A DNA stretch of 64,000 bases from Spirochaetaceae bacterium. GTDB taxonomy: Bacteria > Spirochaetota > Spirochaetia > SZUA-6 > Bin103. Position numbers and translations under genes: made by a program. The stretch spans positions 42,564 through 106,563 of the forward strand of contig JAPPGB010000071.1 in the NCBI GenBank assembly GCA_028821475.1, written 5' to 3'. Below, piece after piece: positions 16,462-24,100 of this stretch (within the stretch, counting starts at the first letter, position 1; each line of letters opens with the position of its first letter). The notes below the pieces were generated by a model, which did no database searches, was not told the origin of the DNA, and saw only the letters and a program-made list of their open reading frames with translations.

Positions 16462-17456
16462 CACATCTGCTTCTCGAACCGGATGCGCGGATCCACCACC
16501 ACCAGCAGGAGGTCCGAAATCAGCGTGCCGAACAGCCCGAGCGACCCCAGGAACAGTATCAGGCTGGCGGCGATCTGCAGGTCCTGCTCCAGGAGCGCGG
16601 TCAGCAGCAGCGGGCCCACCGTGGGCAGACTGAGCACGATCGACACCAGCGCCTCGCCGGACACCACCCCTGCCAGCAGACCCGCCAGTCCCGACACCAT
16701 CGGATTGATCGCCAGCCGGATCGGGTACTTGAACAACAGGCGCCCCTCGGGGACGCCCTTGGCGCGCGCGGTCACCACGTACTGCCGGCCCAGTTCGTCC
16801 ATCAGCGTGGTGCGCAGCACGCGGATCATGCCGGCGGTGCCGGCGGTGCCGATCACGAACAGCGGCACCGGCAAGTGCTTCATCAGGTCGATCACCTTGG
16901 CGAAACTCCACGGCGCGACCAGGTACTCGGGCGAAAACAGGCCGCCGGGGCTGAAGCCGAGGTGACGCTGGAACAGGTACATCAGGATGAGCGCGAGCAG
17001 GAAGTTGGGCGTGGCCAGGCCCATGAACCCGAACACGACGCCGGTGTAGTCGCCGACCGAGTAGGGGTGGGTTGCCGAGTAGATCCCGATCGGGATCGCG
17101 ATGATGTAGGTGACCACCATGGTGGACAGCGACAGGACGATCGACAGCATGATGCGCTCGCCGATCAGGTCGGCGACCGGCCGGTTGTGGGTGGCCGACT
17201 CACCGAAGTCGCCGCGCAGAATGATGTTGGTGATCCACTTCCAGTACTGGACGTGGAACGGTTCCTTGAAGCCCCAGCGCCTGTTGAGCGCCTCGATGGC
17301 CGACTCGTCGAGCGTCACCCCGAACCGCTCCATGTAGTAGATGAAGTTGTCGATCCAGTCGCCCGGCGGGAGCTGGATCACGGCGAAGGCGACAAAGGAC
17401 AGCATGATCAGCAGCAGGACCATGTAGAACAGACGCCGCCCGATGTAGCTCGCCAT
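16461..17456 (-). CDS. Oligopeptide/dipeptide-type ABC permease (DppB/OppB family)
   Basis: This 331-residue permease has the OppB N-terminus (YIGRRLFYMVLLLIMLSFV) and the periplasmic motif RWGFKEPFHVQYWKWI. The GDFGESATHNRPVADLI box is the family signature, followed by the EAA-type loop GRQYVVTARAKGVPEGRLLF and the C-terminal VVVDPRIRFE. With the downstream DppC-like gene it forms the membrane channel for the family 5 binding protein encoded upstream on the same strand. A terminator-like hairpin lies between the binding protein and this gene, which would lower permease expression relative to the binding protein. Confidence 0.9.
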   Translation of the reverse strand: MASYIGRRLFYMVLLLIMLSFVAFAVIQLPPGDWIDNFIYYMERFGVTLDESAIEALNRRWGFKEPFHVQYWKWITNIILRGDFGESATHNRPVADLIGERIMLSIVLSLSTMVVTYIIAIPIGIYSATHPYSVGDYTGVVFGFMGLATPNFLLALILMYLFQRHLGFSPGGLFSPEYLVAPWSFAKVIDLMKHLPVPLFVIGTAGTAGMIRVLRTTLMDELGRQYVVTARAKGVPEGRLLFKYPIRLAINPMVSGLAGLLAGVVSGEALVSIVLSLPTVGPLLLTALLEQDLQIAASLILFLGSLGLFGTLISDLLLVVVDPRIRFEKQM

Positions 17457-17550
17457 CCCGCGAGCCTAAGGCCGCCAATGTCCGCTGTCAAGGAGCGGTC
17501 GGGCCGGGAGCGACGCCGCAGGCGGCGATTTCGGCCGCGCGGCTCCCTTG

Positions 17551-17583
17551 AAAAAGAGCGGCCGCCCCGCGAAGGACGGCCGC
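17551..17583 (-). terminator. Intra-operon terminator/attenuator between binding protein and permeases
   Basis: Read on the minus strand, a 10-bp stem (GCGGCCGTCC with GGGCGGCCGC, one G-T pair) and a short loop are followed by TCTTTTTC (complement of 17549-17556). It lies after the binding-protein gene and before dppB, so partial read-through would set a high ratio of binding protein to permease. Confidence 0.7.
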
Positions 17584-17608
17584 CGTGTTTGCGTTCCGGA
17601 AAGCCCTA

Positions 17609-17655
17609 GTTCCGAAAGAACGTCAGTTCTTGAAGAACGCTAGTTCTTGAAGAAC
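17609..17655 (-). repeat. Three tandem 17-bp units with dyad symmetry across the end of the binding-protein gene
   Basis: GTTCTTGAAGAAC occurs at 17643-17655 and 17626-17638, and a diverged copy GTTCCGAAAGAAC at 17609-17621, at exact 17-base spacing. Each unit is an inverted repeat (6+1+6). The first unit includes the last codons of the binding-protein gene (Phe-Phe-Lys-Asn, stop); the other two follow the stop. They lie just ahead of the attenuator hairpin. Confidence 0.7.
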
Positions 17656-19544
17656 ATCTGGTCGGCGTACAGGTTGAAGCCGATGTCACCCTCGAAGAAC
17701 GCGGGCACCTTGTCGGGCACGTTGGCCAGATTCGAGCGGTACACCATCACCATCGGGGCGGCCTGCACCACGCCGATGTTCCACAGCCACTCGGCCTGCA
17801 GCTCCCACGCCCTGGTGCTGGCCGCCTTCTGTTCGGGGCTGCCGTAGGGGTGCCTCTTGCTTTCCACGATCTGCGTCTCGAAGTACTCCTTCAGTTCCGG
17901 CGGCGGCTCCTCGCCCGGCAGGTCGCCGGTTTCGTTGGAAACGCCGATCCGCCGCTTGTTCATCTCCTGCCACCAGTCCCAGTACTGGCGCGCCATGTGG
18001 GACAGCGACTGGGTGTGGCCGCCCCCGCTGCTCAGGTAGTCCTGAAACTCGCCGATGGTCTCGTTCCAGCGCACGAAGTCGATCGTTCCGCCGGACATGC
18101 CCTGGTCGATTACGCTGCCGTCCGCGGGCCGCAACTCCAGGCCGATACCGACCGCTTCGAAGTCCTCCTTGACCAGTTCGTAGGCGCGTATCGGCGTCGC
18201 GCCGTGGAACGCGTTGATCACGATAAACGGCTCGCCATTGGGCAGCAGCCGGATGCCGTCGTTGTTGCGCTCGTCCAGGCCGAGCGCGTCGAGCATGCGG
18301 TTGGCCTCGTCCGGGTCGTGGCGCGCGTAGGGATGGTCCTCGCCCCACTCCGGCCGGTAGATGCTGGCCAGCTTGGTGATGGTCATCTGCGACGACGTGC
18401 CCTGGCCGAGCCACTGCGCCTCGTTGATCCGGTCGCGGTCGATCGCCAGCGAGATCGCACGCCGGAACTCGACGTTCTCGAAGAACGGCCGCTTCGCCTC
18501 GTCCTTGATGTTGAGGTTGAACGCGTACGCCAGGCCGGTGCCCTCGAACCACGCCTCGATCAGGTTGAGCTTGTAGTTGCCGGCCTGTTGGCCCTGCACC
18601 AGCAGCGGGTAGGCGTCCAGGGAGATCATCGCGAAATCCGCCTCACCGCCGATAATCTTCAGTCGCATCGCCTCGCGGTCCGATATGATCTGGATCAGAC
18701 CCGAATCGATGTAGGGAAGCTGCTGCCCGGCGCTGTCCACCGCGATGTAGTAGGGGTTGCGCTCCTTGAGGCGGAAGGTGGGCTGCACGTCGACGAGCAT
18801 GAACGGCGCCATGGTGGGCCGTTCGATGTCGCGCTGCGGGCAGCAGAACGTGGAGTGATCGGCAAACGCATCCTGCCAGTTGTCGAAACCCTCTTCCTTG
18901 GCCTTCGCGTTGGCGTTCTCGTTGTACTCGGCGTGCCACTGCTTCAACCAGGTGCTCGGCTGGTAGAGCGTCCAGTCGGTGCCCTTGTAGGTCACCAGGT
19001 CCTGCGCCACCTTGGGGTACGGCTCGCTGTACTCGATCACCACCGTGACGTCGTCCACGGCGGTGACGGTCTTGACCTGCGAGGGGTATCCCCACACGTA
19101 GCCCAGCTCCGCCTTCTGCATATCGTTGAAGTGGAACGAGAAATCCTCGGCGGTGAAGGGGTCGCCATTGGACCACTTCGACCCCTCCCGCAGGGTCAGG
19201 GTGAAGGTCCGGTAGTCGTCGGCAAGGTTGTAGTCCAGGGCCAAGTCCGGCTCGAACGACCCGTCGAAGTTCATCCGGATCGGCGTCGGCGTGCCCTCGG
19301 GATTCTCGCCGATCAGATACGCCCACGGGTTCGGGCTGTTGCCGAACGCGATGACCTGCCCGCCGTAGGTGCCGATCTCGTCGAACACCGCGCGCACCTT
19401 GGGCTCCAGCGGCAGCCGCTCCTCGACGGGAGGCAACTCGCCGGCGGCCACCCGTGCCGCAAGCATGGGCGCTTCCTTGTAATCCGCCCAGGCCGAAGCG
19501 ACAATCAGCGGCACCACCGCTGCCATCAACAGGACTCGTTTCAT
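17640..19544 (-). CDS. Family 5 periplasmic solute-binding protein (oligopeptide/glycan type)
   Basis: This is a 634-residue DppA/OppA-like protein. The signal peptide MKRVLLMAAVVPLIVASAWA is cleaved before Asp-Tyr-Lys, with no lipobox, so the protein is periplasmic and soluble. The body has family 5 blocks: LALDYNLADDYRTFTLTLRE, GDPFTAEDFSFHFNDM and FRRAISLAIDRDRINEAQWL, and near the end a Glu/Trp-rich segment. An AGGAGGA site precedes the ATG. It is the first gene of the operon with the two permeases. Despite the family name many members bind non-peptides, and the ligand here is open. Confidence 0.9.
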   Translation of the reverse strand: MKRVLLMAAVVPLIVASAWADYKEAPMLAARVAAGELPPVEERLPLEPKVRAVFDEIGTYGGQVIAFGNSPNPWAYLIGENPEGTPTPIRMNFDGSFEPDLALDYNLADDYRTFTLTLREGSKWSNGDPFTAEDFSFHFNDMQKAELGYVWGYPSQVKTVTAVDDVTVVIEYSEPYPKVAQDLVTYKGTDWTLYQPSTWLKQWHAEYNENANAKAKEEGFDNWQDAFADHSTFCCPQRDIERPTMAPFMLVDVQPTFRLKERNPYYIAVDSAGQQLPYIDSGLIQIISDREAMRLKIIGGEADFAMISLDAYPLLVQGQQAGNYKLNLIEAWFEGTGLAYAFNLNIKDEAKRPFFENVEFRRAISLAIDRDRINEAQWLGQGTSSQMTITKLASIYRPEWGEDHPYARHDPDEANRMLDALGLDERNNDGIRLLPNGEPFIVINAFHGATPIRAYELVKEDFEAVGIGLELRPADGSVIDQGMSGGTIDFVRWNETIGEFQDYLSSGGGHTQSLSHMARQYWDWWQEMNKRRIGVSNETGDLPGEEPPPELKEYFETQIVESKRHPYGSPEQKAASTRAWELQAEWLWNIGVVQAAPMVMVYRSNLANVPDKVPAFFEGDIGFNLYADQMFFKN

Positions 19545-19605
19545 ATCTGTCCTTCCTCCTGTAGCGCGCCACGCTAAGCCATGGCCGGGCCGCTGTCAAA
19601 CACGC

Positions 19606-19636
19606 TTGCGCCGGGGGTACGAACGGGTGATAGGGT
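19606..19636 (+). promoter_or_regulatory. Probable promoter of the dioxygenase gene at 19642
   Basis: TTGCGC at 19606-19611 and TAGGGT at 19631-19636 are separated by 19 bases, slightly long. The -10 box ends five bases before the ATG, so a leaderless transcript is implied if the promoter is real. Confidence 0.4.
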
Positions 19637-19641
19637 GAGGC

Positions 19642-20469
19642 ATGGACGAACGCCAGAAGTACCTGTTCGACACGCGCGGCTACCTCGTGCTCGACGACGT
19701 GCTGAGCGAGGACCAATGTACGCGCCTGATCGCGGCGGTGAACGAACGGATCGAGGTACCCGACGGCGAGTTGCCGGAGGGGGTTACCAGCAGCAACGAG
19801 CCCACGCTTGCGCGACTCGGCGACCTGACCAGTGCCGGCCCCGAATTCTGCGAGCTGATCGACATCCCGCGCGTCATCGACCTCCTGAGGGTGATCGTTC
19901 ACCACCAACTGCGCCTGGAAAACACCTACGCGTATGTCCGCCGCAAGGGGTTCCCCGGCCTGCGCATGCACGGCGGCGGGTCATTCGACAGCAACGGCCA
20001 GGACCTGACGCTGATGTACCGCCACTTCAACGGGCGCATCTTCAGCGGCCACACGGTGGTGGCGTTCAACCTCACCGACGTCAGCGAGGAGGAGGGCGGG
20101 TTCGCCTGCATCGCCGGCAGCCACAAGGCCAACTTCCCGATTCCGGAGGACATGAAGACGTTCGAGCACGGCGTCGACCGATCCCTGATCCAGTGCGTGC
20201 CGTGCCGTGCCGGCTCGGCGGTGATCTTCACCGAGGCGCTGTGCCACGGCGCCACCCCATGGACCAGCGACCGCGAGCGGGTCACCCTGTTCTACAAATA
20301 CCACCACGCCGGCATGAAATTTCACAGCTTCTTCCCGAGCCGCGCCGCCCTCGAGCGCATGACCCCGAGCCAGCGCTCGTTCTACATCGAGGTATCCGCC
20401 GACTCGCGCGACCCACGCCTGCTCTACCCCGCGCCGGCCCGCGACGGTCACCTCGGCAGCGTCCGGTAA
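19642..20469 (+). CDS. Phytanoyl-CoA dioxygenase family (PhyH-like) protein
   Basis: This is a 275-residue double-stranded beta-helix protein of the Fe(II)/2-oxoglutarate-dependent PhyH family. It has the N-terminal helical part (YLFDTRGYLVLDDVLSEDQC) typical of the family. RMHGGGSFD supplies the proximal His region, where an Asp three rather than two residues on makes the facial triad look atypical. AFNLTDVSEEEGGFACIAGSH and TEALCHGATPW (distal His) follow, then the Arg of RVTLFYKYH for 2-oxoglutarate. Such enzymes hydroxylate small molecules. It is a single gene with opposite neighbours. Substrate unknown. Confidence 0.85.
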   Translation: MDERQKYLFDTRGYLVLDDVLSEDQCTRLIAAVNERIEVPDGELPEGVTSSNEPTLARLGDLTSAGPEFCELIDIPRVIDLLRVIVHHQLRLENTYAYVRRKGFPGLRMHGGGSFDSNGQDLTLMYRHFNGRIFSGHTVVAFNLTDVSEEEGGFACIAGSHKANFPIPEDMKTFEHGVDRSLIQCVPCRAGSAVIFTEALCHGATPWTSDRERVTLFYKYHHAGMKFHSFFPSRAALERMTPSQRSFYIEVSADSRDPRLLYPAPARDGHLGSVR

Positions 20470-20568
20470 CGGCACAGCCGGGACGCAACACCGGCGCCGG
20501 GATTCCTGGGGGACTTCTGTTGGGATCTCTTGCGGTTCGTGCGTCATAATCGAGCCTGGGAGGGCGCG

Positions 20569-21762
20569 ATGGACGACAGAAGGTATCGAGCGGCGCTGAT
20601 CGGATTGGGCAGGATCGCGGACACGATCGACGACGAGGTCGTGGGCAGCGGCTGGCTGGAGCCGTTCAGCCACATGGGCAGCTACATGGACGTGCCCGAG
20701 GTGCAGGTGGTCGGCGCCGCTGACAAGTACCGCGAGCAACGGGAGGCGTTCGGGAGCCGCTGGGGCGTTCCCGAAGACAAGCGCTACGAGGACTACCGGG
20801 AGATGCTGGAACGGGAGCGTCCCGATATCGTGAGCGTCTGTACCCACGTCGCGCCGCGGGCCGAGGTTACGCTGGACATCGTGCGCATGGTGCGCGAGGG
20901 CCGCACGGACGTGAAGTGCATCTGGGTGGAGAAGCCGATGGCGACCTCGCTGCAGGAAGCCGACGCGATGGTCGAGGCGTGCCGGGAGGCGGGAGTCATT
21001 CTGATGTTGAATGCCATGCGCGCATCCGACGTGTACTACCGCCGGGCGCGGGCGCTGATCGACGAGGGGGCCCTGGGCAGGATGCTGCAGATCACCGCGC
21101 ACGGGTCGGGGGCGCTGGCGCACATGGGCGTCCACTGGATCGGCGCCATGTGCGTGCTGGCCGGCGGCAGCGAGCGGGTGTCGTGGCTCGTGGGTGAGGC
21201 CGAGAGCGACGAGAAGGCGGCAAGCGGCGGCGACCTTGCCGGCAACGCCTACTTGGCGTTCGAAAACGGCACGCGGGGTTTCTGCCGCATGATGCCGAGC
21301 GGCGCGTCCACCTGGACGCTGGACGCCATCGGCGAGCAGGGCACCATCTCCATTCGCAACGGCAACGAGGGCTACGAGTTCGAGGTGTGGCGGATGGGAG
21401 AGCTCGTGGAGGGCGCGCGGCCGACCCCGGTGCGGTACGTGTTCCCGCGCCCGCAGCGCATCTGGAGCGCGGGGGTCGGGCAGGTCAAGGACGCCATCGA
21501 CTGCATCGAGACCGGCAAGACGCCCAACTGCTCGGGAGACATGGGGCGCCACCTGCTGGAGATCGCCATCGCGATTCGCGAGTCGCACCTGCGCGGAAAC
21601 GTCCGGGTGGACCTGCCGCTCGCCGACCGCAGCCTGGCGTTGCGCAGGGAGTCGGACGATACGCCCGCCGCCCTCGCCAATCGCGGCCGCCCTGACCCCA
21701 CGCACCTCCTCGCCACCATCGCCCGGCGCGAGGGCATCGACAAGCGGCGCTTGCTCTCGTAG
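20569..21762 (+). CDS. Gfo/Idh/MocA family NAD(P)-dependent oxidoreductase
   Basis: This is a 397-residue two-domain dehydrogenase. The N-terminal Rossmann fold begins with RAALIGLGRIADTIDDE and contains the EKPMATSLQEADAMV motif with the family's catalytic Lys (CIWVEKP). The C-terminal alpha/beta domain has GRMLQITAHGSGALAHMGVH in place of the common Gly-x-x-x-Asp/His block, so a His may serve as catalytic base. The ATG at 20569 follows GGGAGGG; the earlier frame start lacks family sequence. A CATAAT hexamer at 20545-20550 may be its -10 box. It probably oxidises or epimerises a sugar or cyclitol, in keeping with iolD and the transaldolase nearby on the other strand. Confidence 0.9.
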   Translation: MDDRRYRAALIGLGRIADTIDDEVVGSGWLEPFSHMGSYMDVPEVQVVGAADKYREQREAFGSRWGVPEDKRYEDYREMLERERPDIVSVCTHVAPRAEVTLDIVRMVREGRTDVKCIWVEKPMATSLQEADAMVEACREAGVILMLNAMRASDVYYRRARALIDEGALGRMLQITAHGSGALAHMGVHWIGAMCVLAGGSERVSWLVGEAESDEKAASGGDLAGNAYLAFENGTRGFCRMMPSGASTWTLDAIGEQGTISIRNGNEGYEFEVWRMGELVEGARPTPVRYVFPRPQRIWSAGVGQVKDAIDCIETGKTPNCSGDMGRHLLEIAIAIRESHLRGNVRVDLPLADRSLALRRESDDTPAALANRGRPDPTHLLATIARREGIDKRRLLS

Positions 21763-21830
21763 CCAGCCCGGGCGTCAGGCCAGCGCCACGTGCGCGACGG
21801 CGGCCGAGCGGATCGGTGTCCATGGGCGGC

Positions 21831-23354
21831 TCAGAACGGAGGCCTGCCGCCTGACCCGGTTGCCGCGGCGCGGACCAGTTGGCGCTGACGCTGGCTGGCG
21901 CGCACTTCGCGGTCGATGCGGCGCCAGTCCCAGCGGCGCAGCAGGGCGTCGGTCATGTGTTGCTGCACACCCGCGGCGGCGGGGTCGCCGGCCAGGTTGG
22001 TGAACTCGCCGGGGTCGCTCACCACGTCGTACAGTTCCGGCTCCAGGTCATCGGCACCGGACAGGCACAGCTTCCAGCGCCCGCGTCGCAGCATCGCGCG
22101 CGCCCGGTCGGTGCCGTGCGCGGTGTGCTCGGCGAACGCCTCGTCGCGCCACTCGGGGTCGGGGCCGGCCAGCAGCCCGGCCAGGCTGCGGCCGTCCATC
22201 GGCGCCGCCGGGGAGGCTGCGCCGCCTGCCGCGGTGATCGTGGCGGCAACGTCCACCAGCGACACGCACTCCGCTACCCGGCGCCCGGCCGCGGCGCGGC
22301 CCGGCCAGCGGACCTGCAGCGGGACACGCGCGGACTGCTCGTAGAAGCTCATCTTGCGCCACAGGCCGTGCTCGCCGAGCATCTCGCCGTGGTCGCTGGT
22401 GTGGATCACCACGGTGTCCTCGGCCAGACCGAACTCGTCGAGCGCGTCCAAGAGCTGGCACAGCTTGTCGTCGGCGTAGCTCACCAGCCCGTAGTAGGCC
22501 GCCCGCGCCCGGCGCACTTGCGCGTCGCTGTGGCCACTGAAGCCGAACGCCCGGCGCAGGCGCCGCGCCGCGGGGGGCAACGTGTCCAGGTGCCCGCCCG
22601 GCAGGTCCGGAAGGTCGGCGTGGTGCGGGAAGTACTGCGAGAAGAACGGCTCCGGCACCACGAACGGGAAATGCGGCGCGATCAGCCCGACGCACAGCGC
22701 GAACGGCCGCTCGTCCCCTCCGTGCGCCCGCGCGCGAAGGTACGCCAGCGCCGCATCGACCGCAGCGTCGTCGGCATCGATCTCGGGCGTGCGTCCCGGC
22801 CCGGTCGGCGGCGTGGCCGCATCTTCCTCGGTCGCTGGATGCCCTTCCTCGCCGGGGCCCGGCGGCACGCGCGAGTCGGTGCGCACCACGCCGGGCCACG
22901 GCTCGCGCGCCTCCGGCACGCCGTCGTCCCAGGGGAAGATCGGGTGCTGCAGCTCGATGTGCAGGTCGCGCGCCAACTGCTCATGGAAGCCATGCAGCGG
23001 GTCGTCTCCGATCAGGTGCATCTTGCCGGACAGCGCCACGTCGTAGCCGGCCGCGCCGAGCAGGTGCGCCCAGGTCACCGCGTCGGCGGCCAGCGGGGTG
23101 GCGTTGTCCCAGCCGCGGCAGCGGTGGGTGTACTGCCCGGTCATGAAGGAGAGGCGCGACGGCACGCACAACGGGTTGTTGCAGTATGCGGCGTCGAAGG
23201 TGACCCCCTCCGCCGCCAGCCGGTCCATCGCGGGGGTGCGGATGAACGGATGGCCGTAGGTGCCGCTGAACTGAGCGCCATGCTCGTCGGTCATCAGCAC
23301 CAGGATGTTAGGTGGGCGCCCGGGTGCAGTGGCGGCGGAGCGCGGGCGGCTCAC
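21831..23354 (-). CDS. Type I sulfatase with canonical CVPSR site
   Basis: This is a 507-residue sulfatase. ILVLMTDEHGAQFSG gives the N-terminal metal ligands, CNNPLCVPSRLSFMTGQYTH contains the perfect Cys-x-Pro-Ser-Arg formylglycine site (63-67), and HTSDHGEMLGEHGLW is the later metal block. There is no signal peptide, so it should act in the cytoplasm unless exported otherwise. The GTG start overlaps the stop of the transaldolase-like gene (GTGA), making the two translationally coupled. With IolD upstream this suggests desulfation as part of one catabolic route. An Asp/Glu/Pro-rich insertion at about 170-200 is unusual. Confidence 0.9.
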   Translation of the reverse strand: MSRPRSAATAPGRPPNILVLMTDEHGAQFSGTYGHPFIRTPAMDRLAAEGVTFDAAYCNNPLCVPSRLSFMTGQYTHRCRGWDNATPLAADAVTWAHLLGAAGYDVALSGKMHLIGDDPLHGFHEQLARDLHIELQHPIFPWDDGVPEAREPWPGVVRTDSRVPPGPGEEGHPATEEDAATPPTGPGRTPEIDADDAAVDAALAYLRARAHGGDERPFALCVGLIAPHFPFVVPEPFFSQYFPHHADLPDLPGGHLDTLPPAARRLRRAFGFSGHSDAQVRRARAAYYGLVSYADDKLCQLLDALDEFGLAEDTVVIHTSDHGEMLGEHGLWRKMSFYEQSARVPLQVRWPGRAAAGRRVAECVSLVDVAATITAAGGAASPAAPMDGRSLAGLLAGPDPEWRDEAFAEHTAHGTDRARAMLRRGRWKLCLSGADDLEPELYDVVSDPGEFTNLAGDPAAAGVQQHMTDALLRRWDWRRIDREVRASQRQRQLVRAAATGSGGRPPF

Positions 23355-24076
23355 TGCGCGGGCCGCACCACTCCGTCGAGGTGGCCGGCTTCCTCCATCT
23401 TGCGCCACTCGCCGGCGAACGTGTCGTTCCAGGTGGCCGTGAGAGGATGCTCCAGCATCGCCTGGAAGATCGGCCAGAACACGATGATGCCGTCGGCGCC
23501 GGCGGCCAGCGCGGCGGTGGCCGTCTCCACCGAGCGCACCAGCGCCGCGGTCACAAACGGGCGCCGCTGCCACGGGGCGAACATGGCAACGCACTCGCGC
23601 ACCAGCTTGCCCGGATCGCCGCCCATCTCCCGCACCGGCTCGCAGAACGGCAGCACGTGGGTGGCGCCGGCGCGCGCCACGGCCGCGGCCTGGCCGAGCG
23701 AGAACACCGTGGTGCAGAAGGTGGTCACCCCCTCCTCCGCCAACGCACCGAACGCGCCGAGGCCGTGCGCCGTGCACGGGATCTTGATCGCGATCTGCGG
23801 CGACAGGGCGGTGAACACGCGGCTCACCTCCAGCAGTTCCTCGGTGTTGTGCCCCTCCACCTCGATCACCACCAGCTTGTCGGTGATGTCCAGGTAGCGG
23901 CGCGTCACCTCCAGCAGGCCGCCGTACTTGGCCGCCAGCTCGCGCTGCACGACCGTGTTGGTCACGATGCCGGCTGCGCCGCGGGCCAGCCAGTCACCAA
24001 GATCCGCGGGATCGCCCGCCAGCCAGACCGCCGGTCCGGGGCGGCTACCGAGCACTTCACTTACCGTCAAGCTCAT
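23351..24076 (-). CDS. Transaldolase/fructose-6-phosphate aldolase-like protein
   Basis: This is a 241-residue TIM-barrel aldolase of the transaldolase family. AIKIPCTAHGLGAF carries the Lys-Ile-Pro Schiff-base lysine, and TNTVVQRELAAKYG, TTFCTTVFSLGQAAAVARAGA and ADGIIVFWPIF are further family blocks. It transfers or releases a three-carbon unit from a sugar phosphate or related ketose. It lies 24 bases after iolD and overlaps the sulfatase. Small transaldolases occur in sulfoquinovose breakdown (SftT) and in polyol pathways; the partner genes here do not decide between these. Confidence 0.8.
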   Translation of the reverse strand: MSLTVSEVLGSRPGPAVWLAGDPADLGDWLARGAAGIVTNTVVQRELAAKYGGLLEVTRRYLDITDKLVVIEVEGHNTEELLEVSRVFTALSPQIAIKIPCTAHGLGAFGALAEEGVTTFCTTVFSLGQAAAVARAGATHVLPFCEPVREMGGDPGKLVRECVAMFAPWQRRPFVTAALVRSVETATAALAAGADGIIVFWPIFQAMLEHPLTATWNDTFAGEWRKMEEAGHLDGVVRPAQ

Positions 24077-24100
24077 CTTGTCTTCGACCTCACTCCGGGT

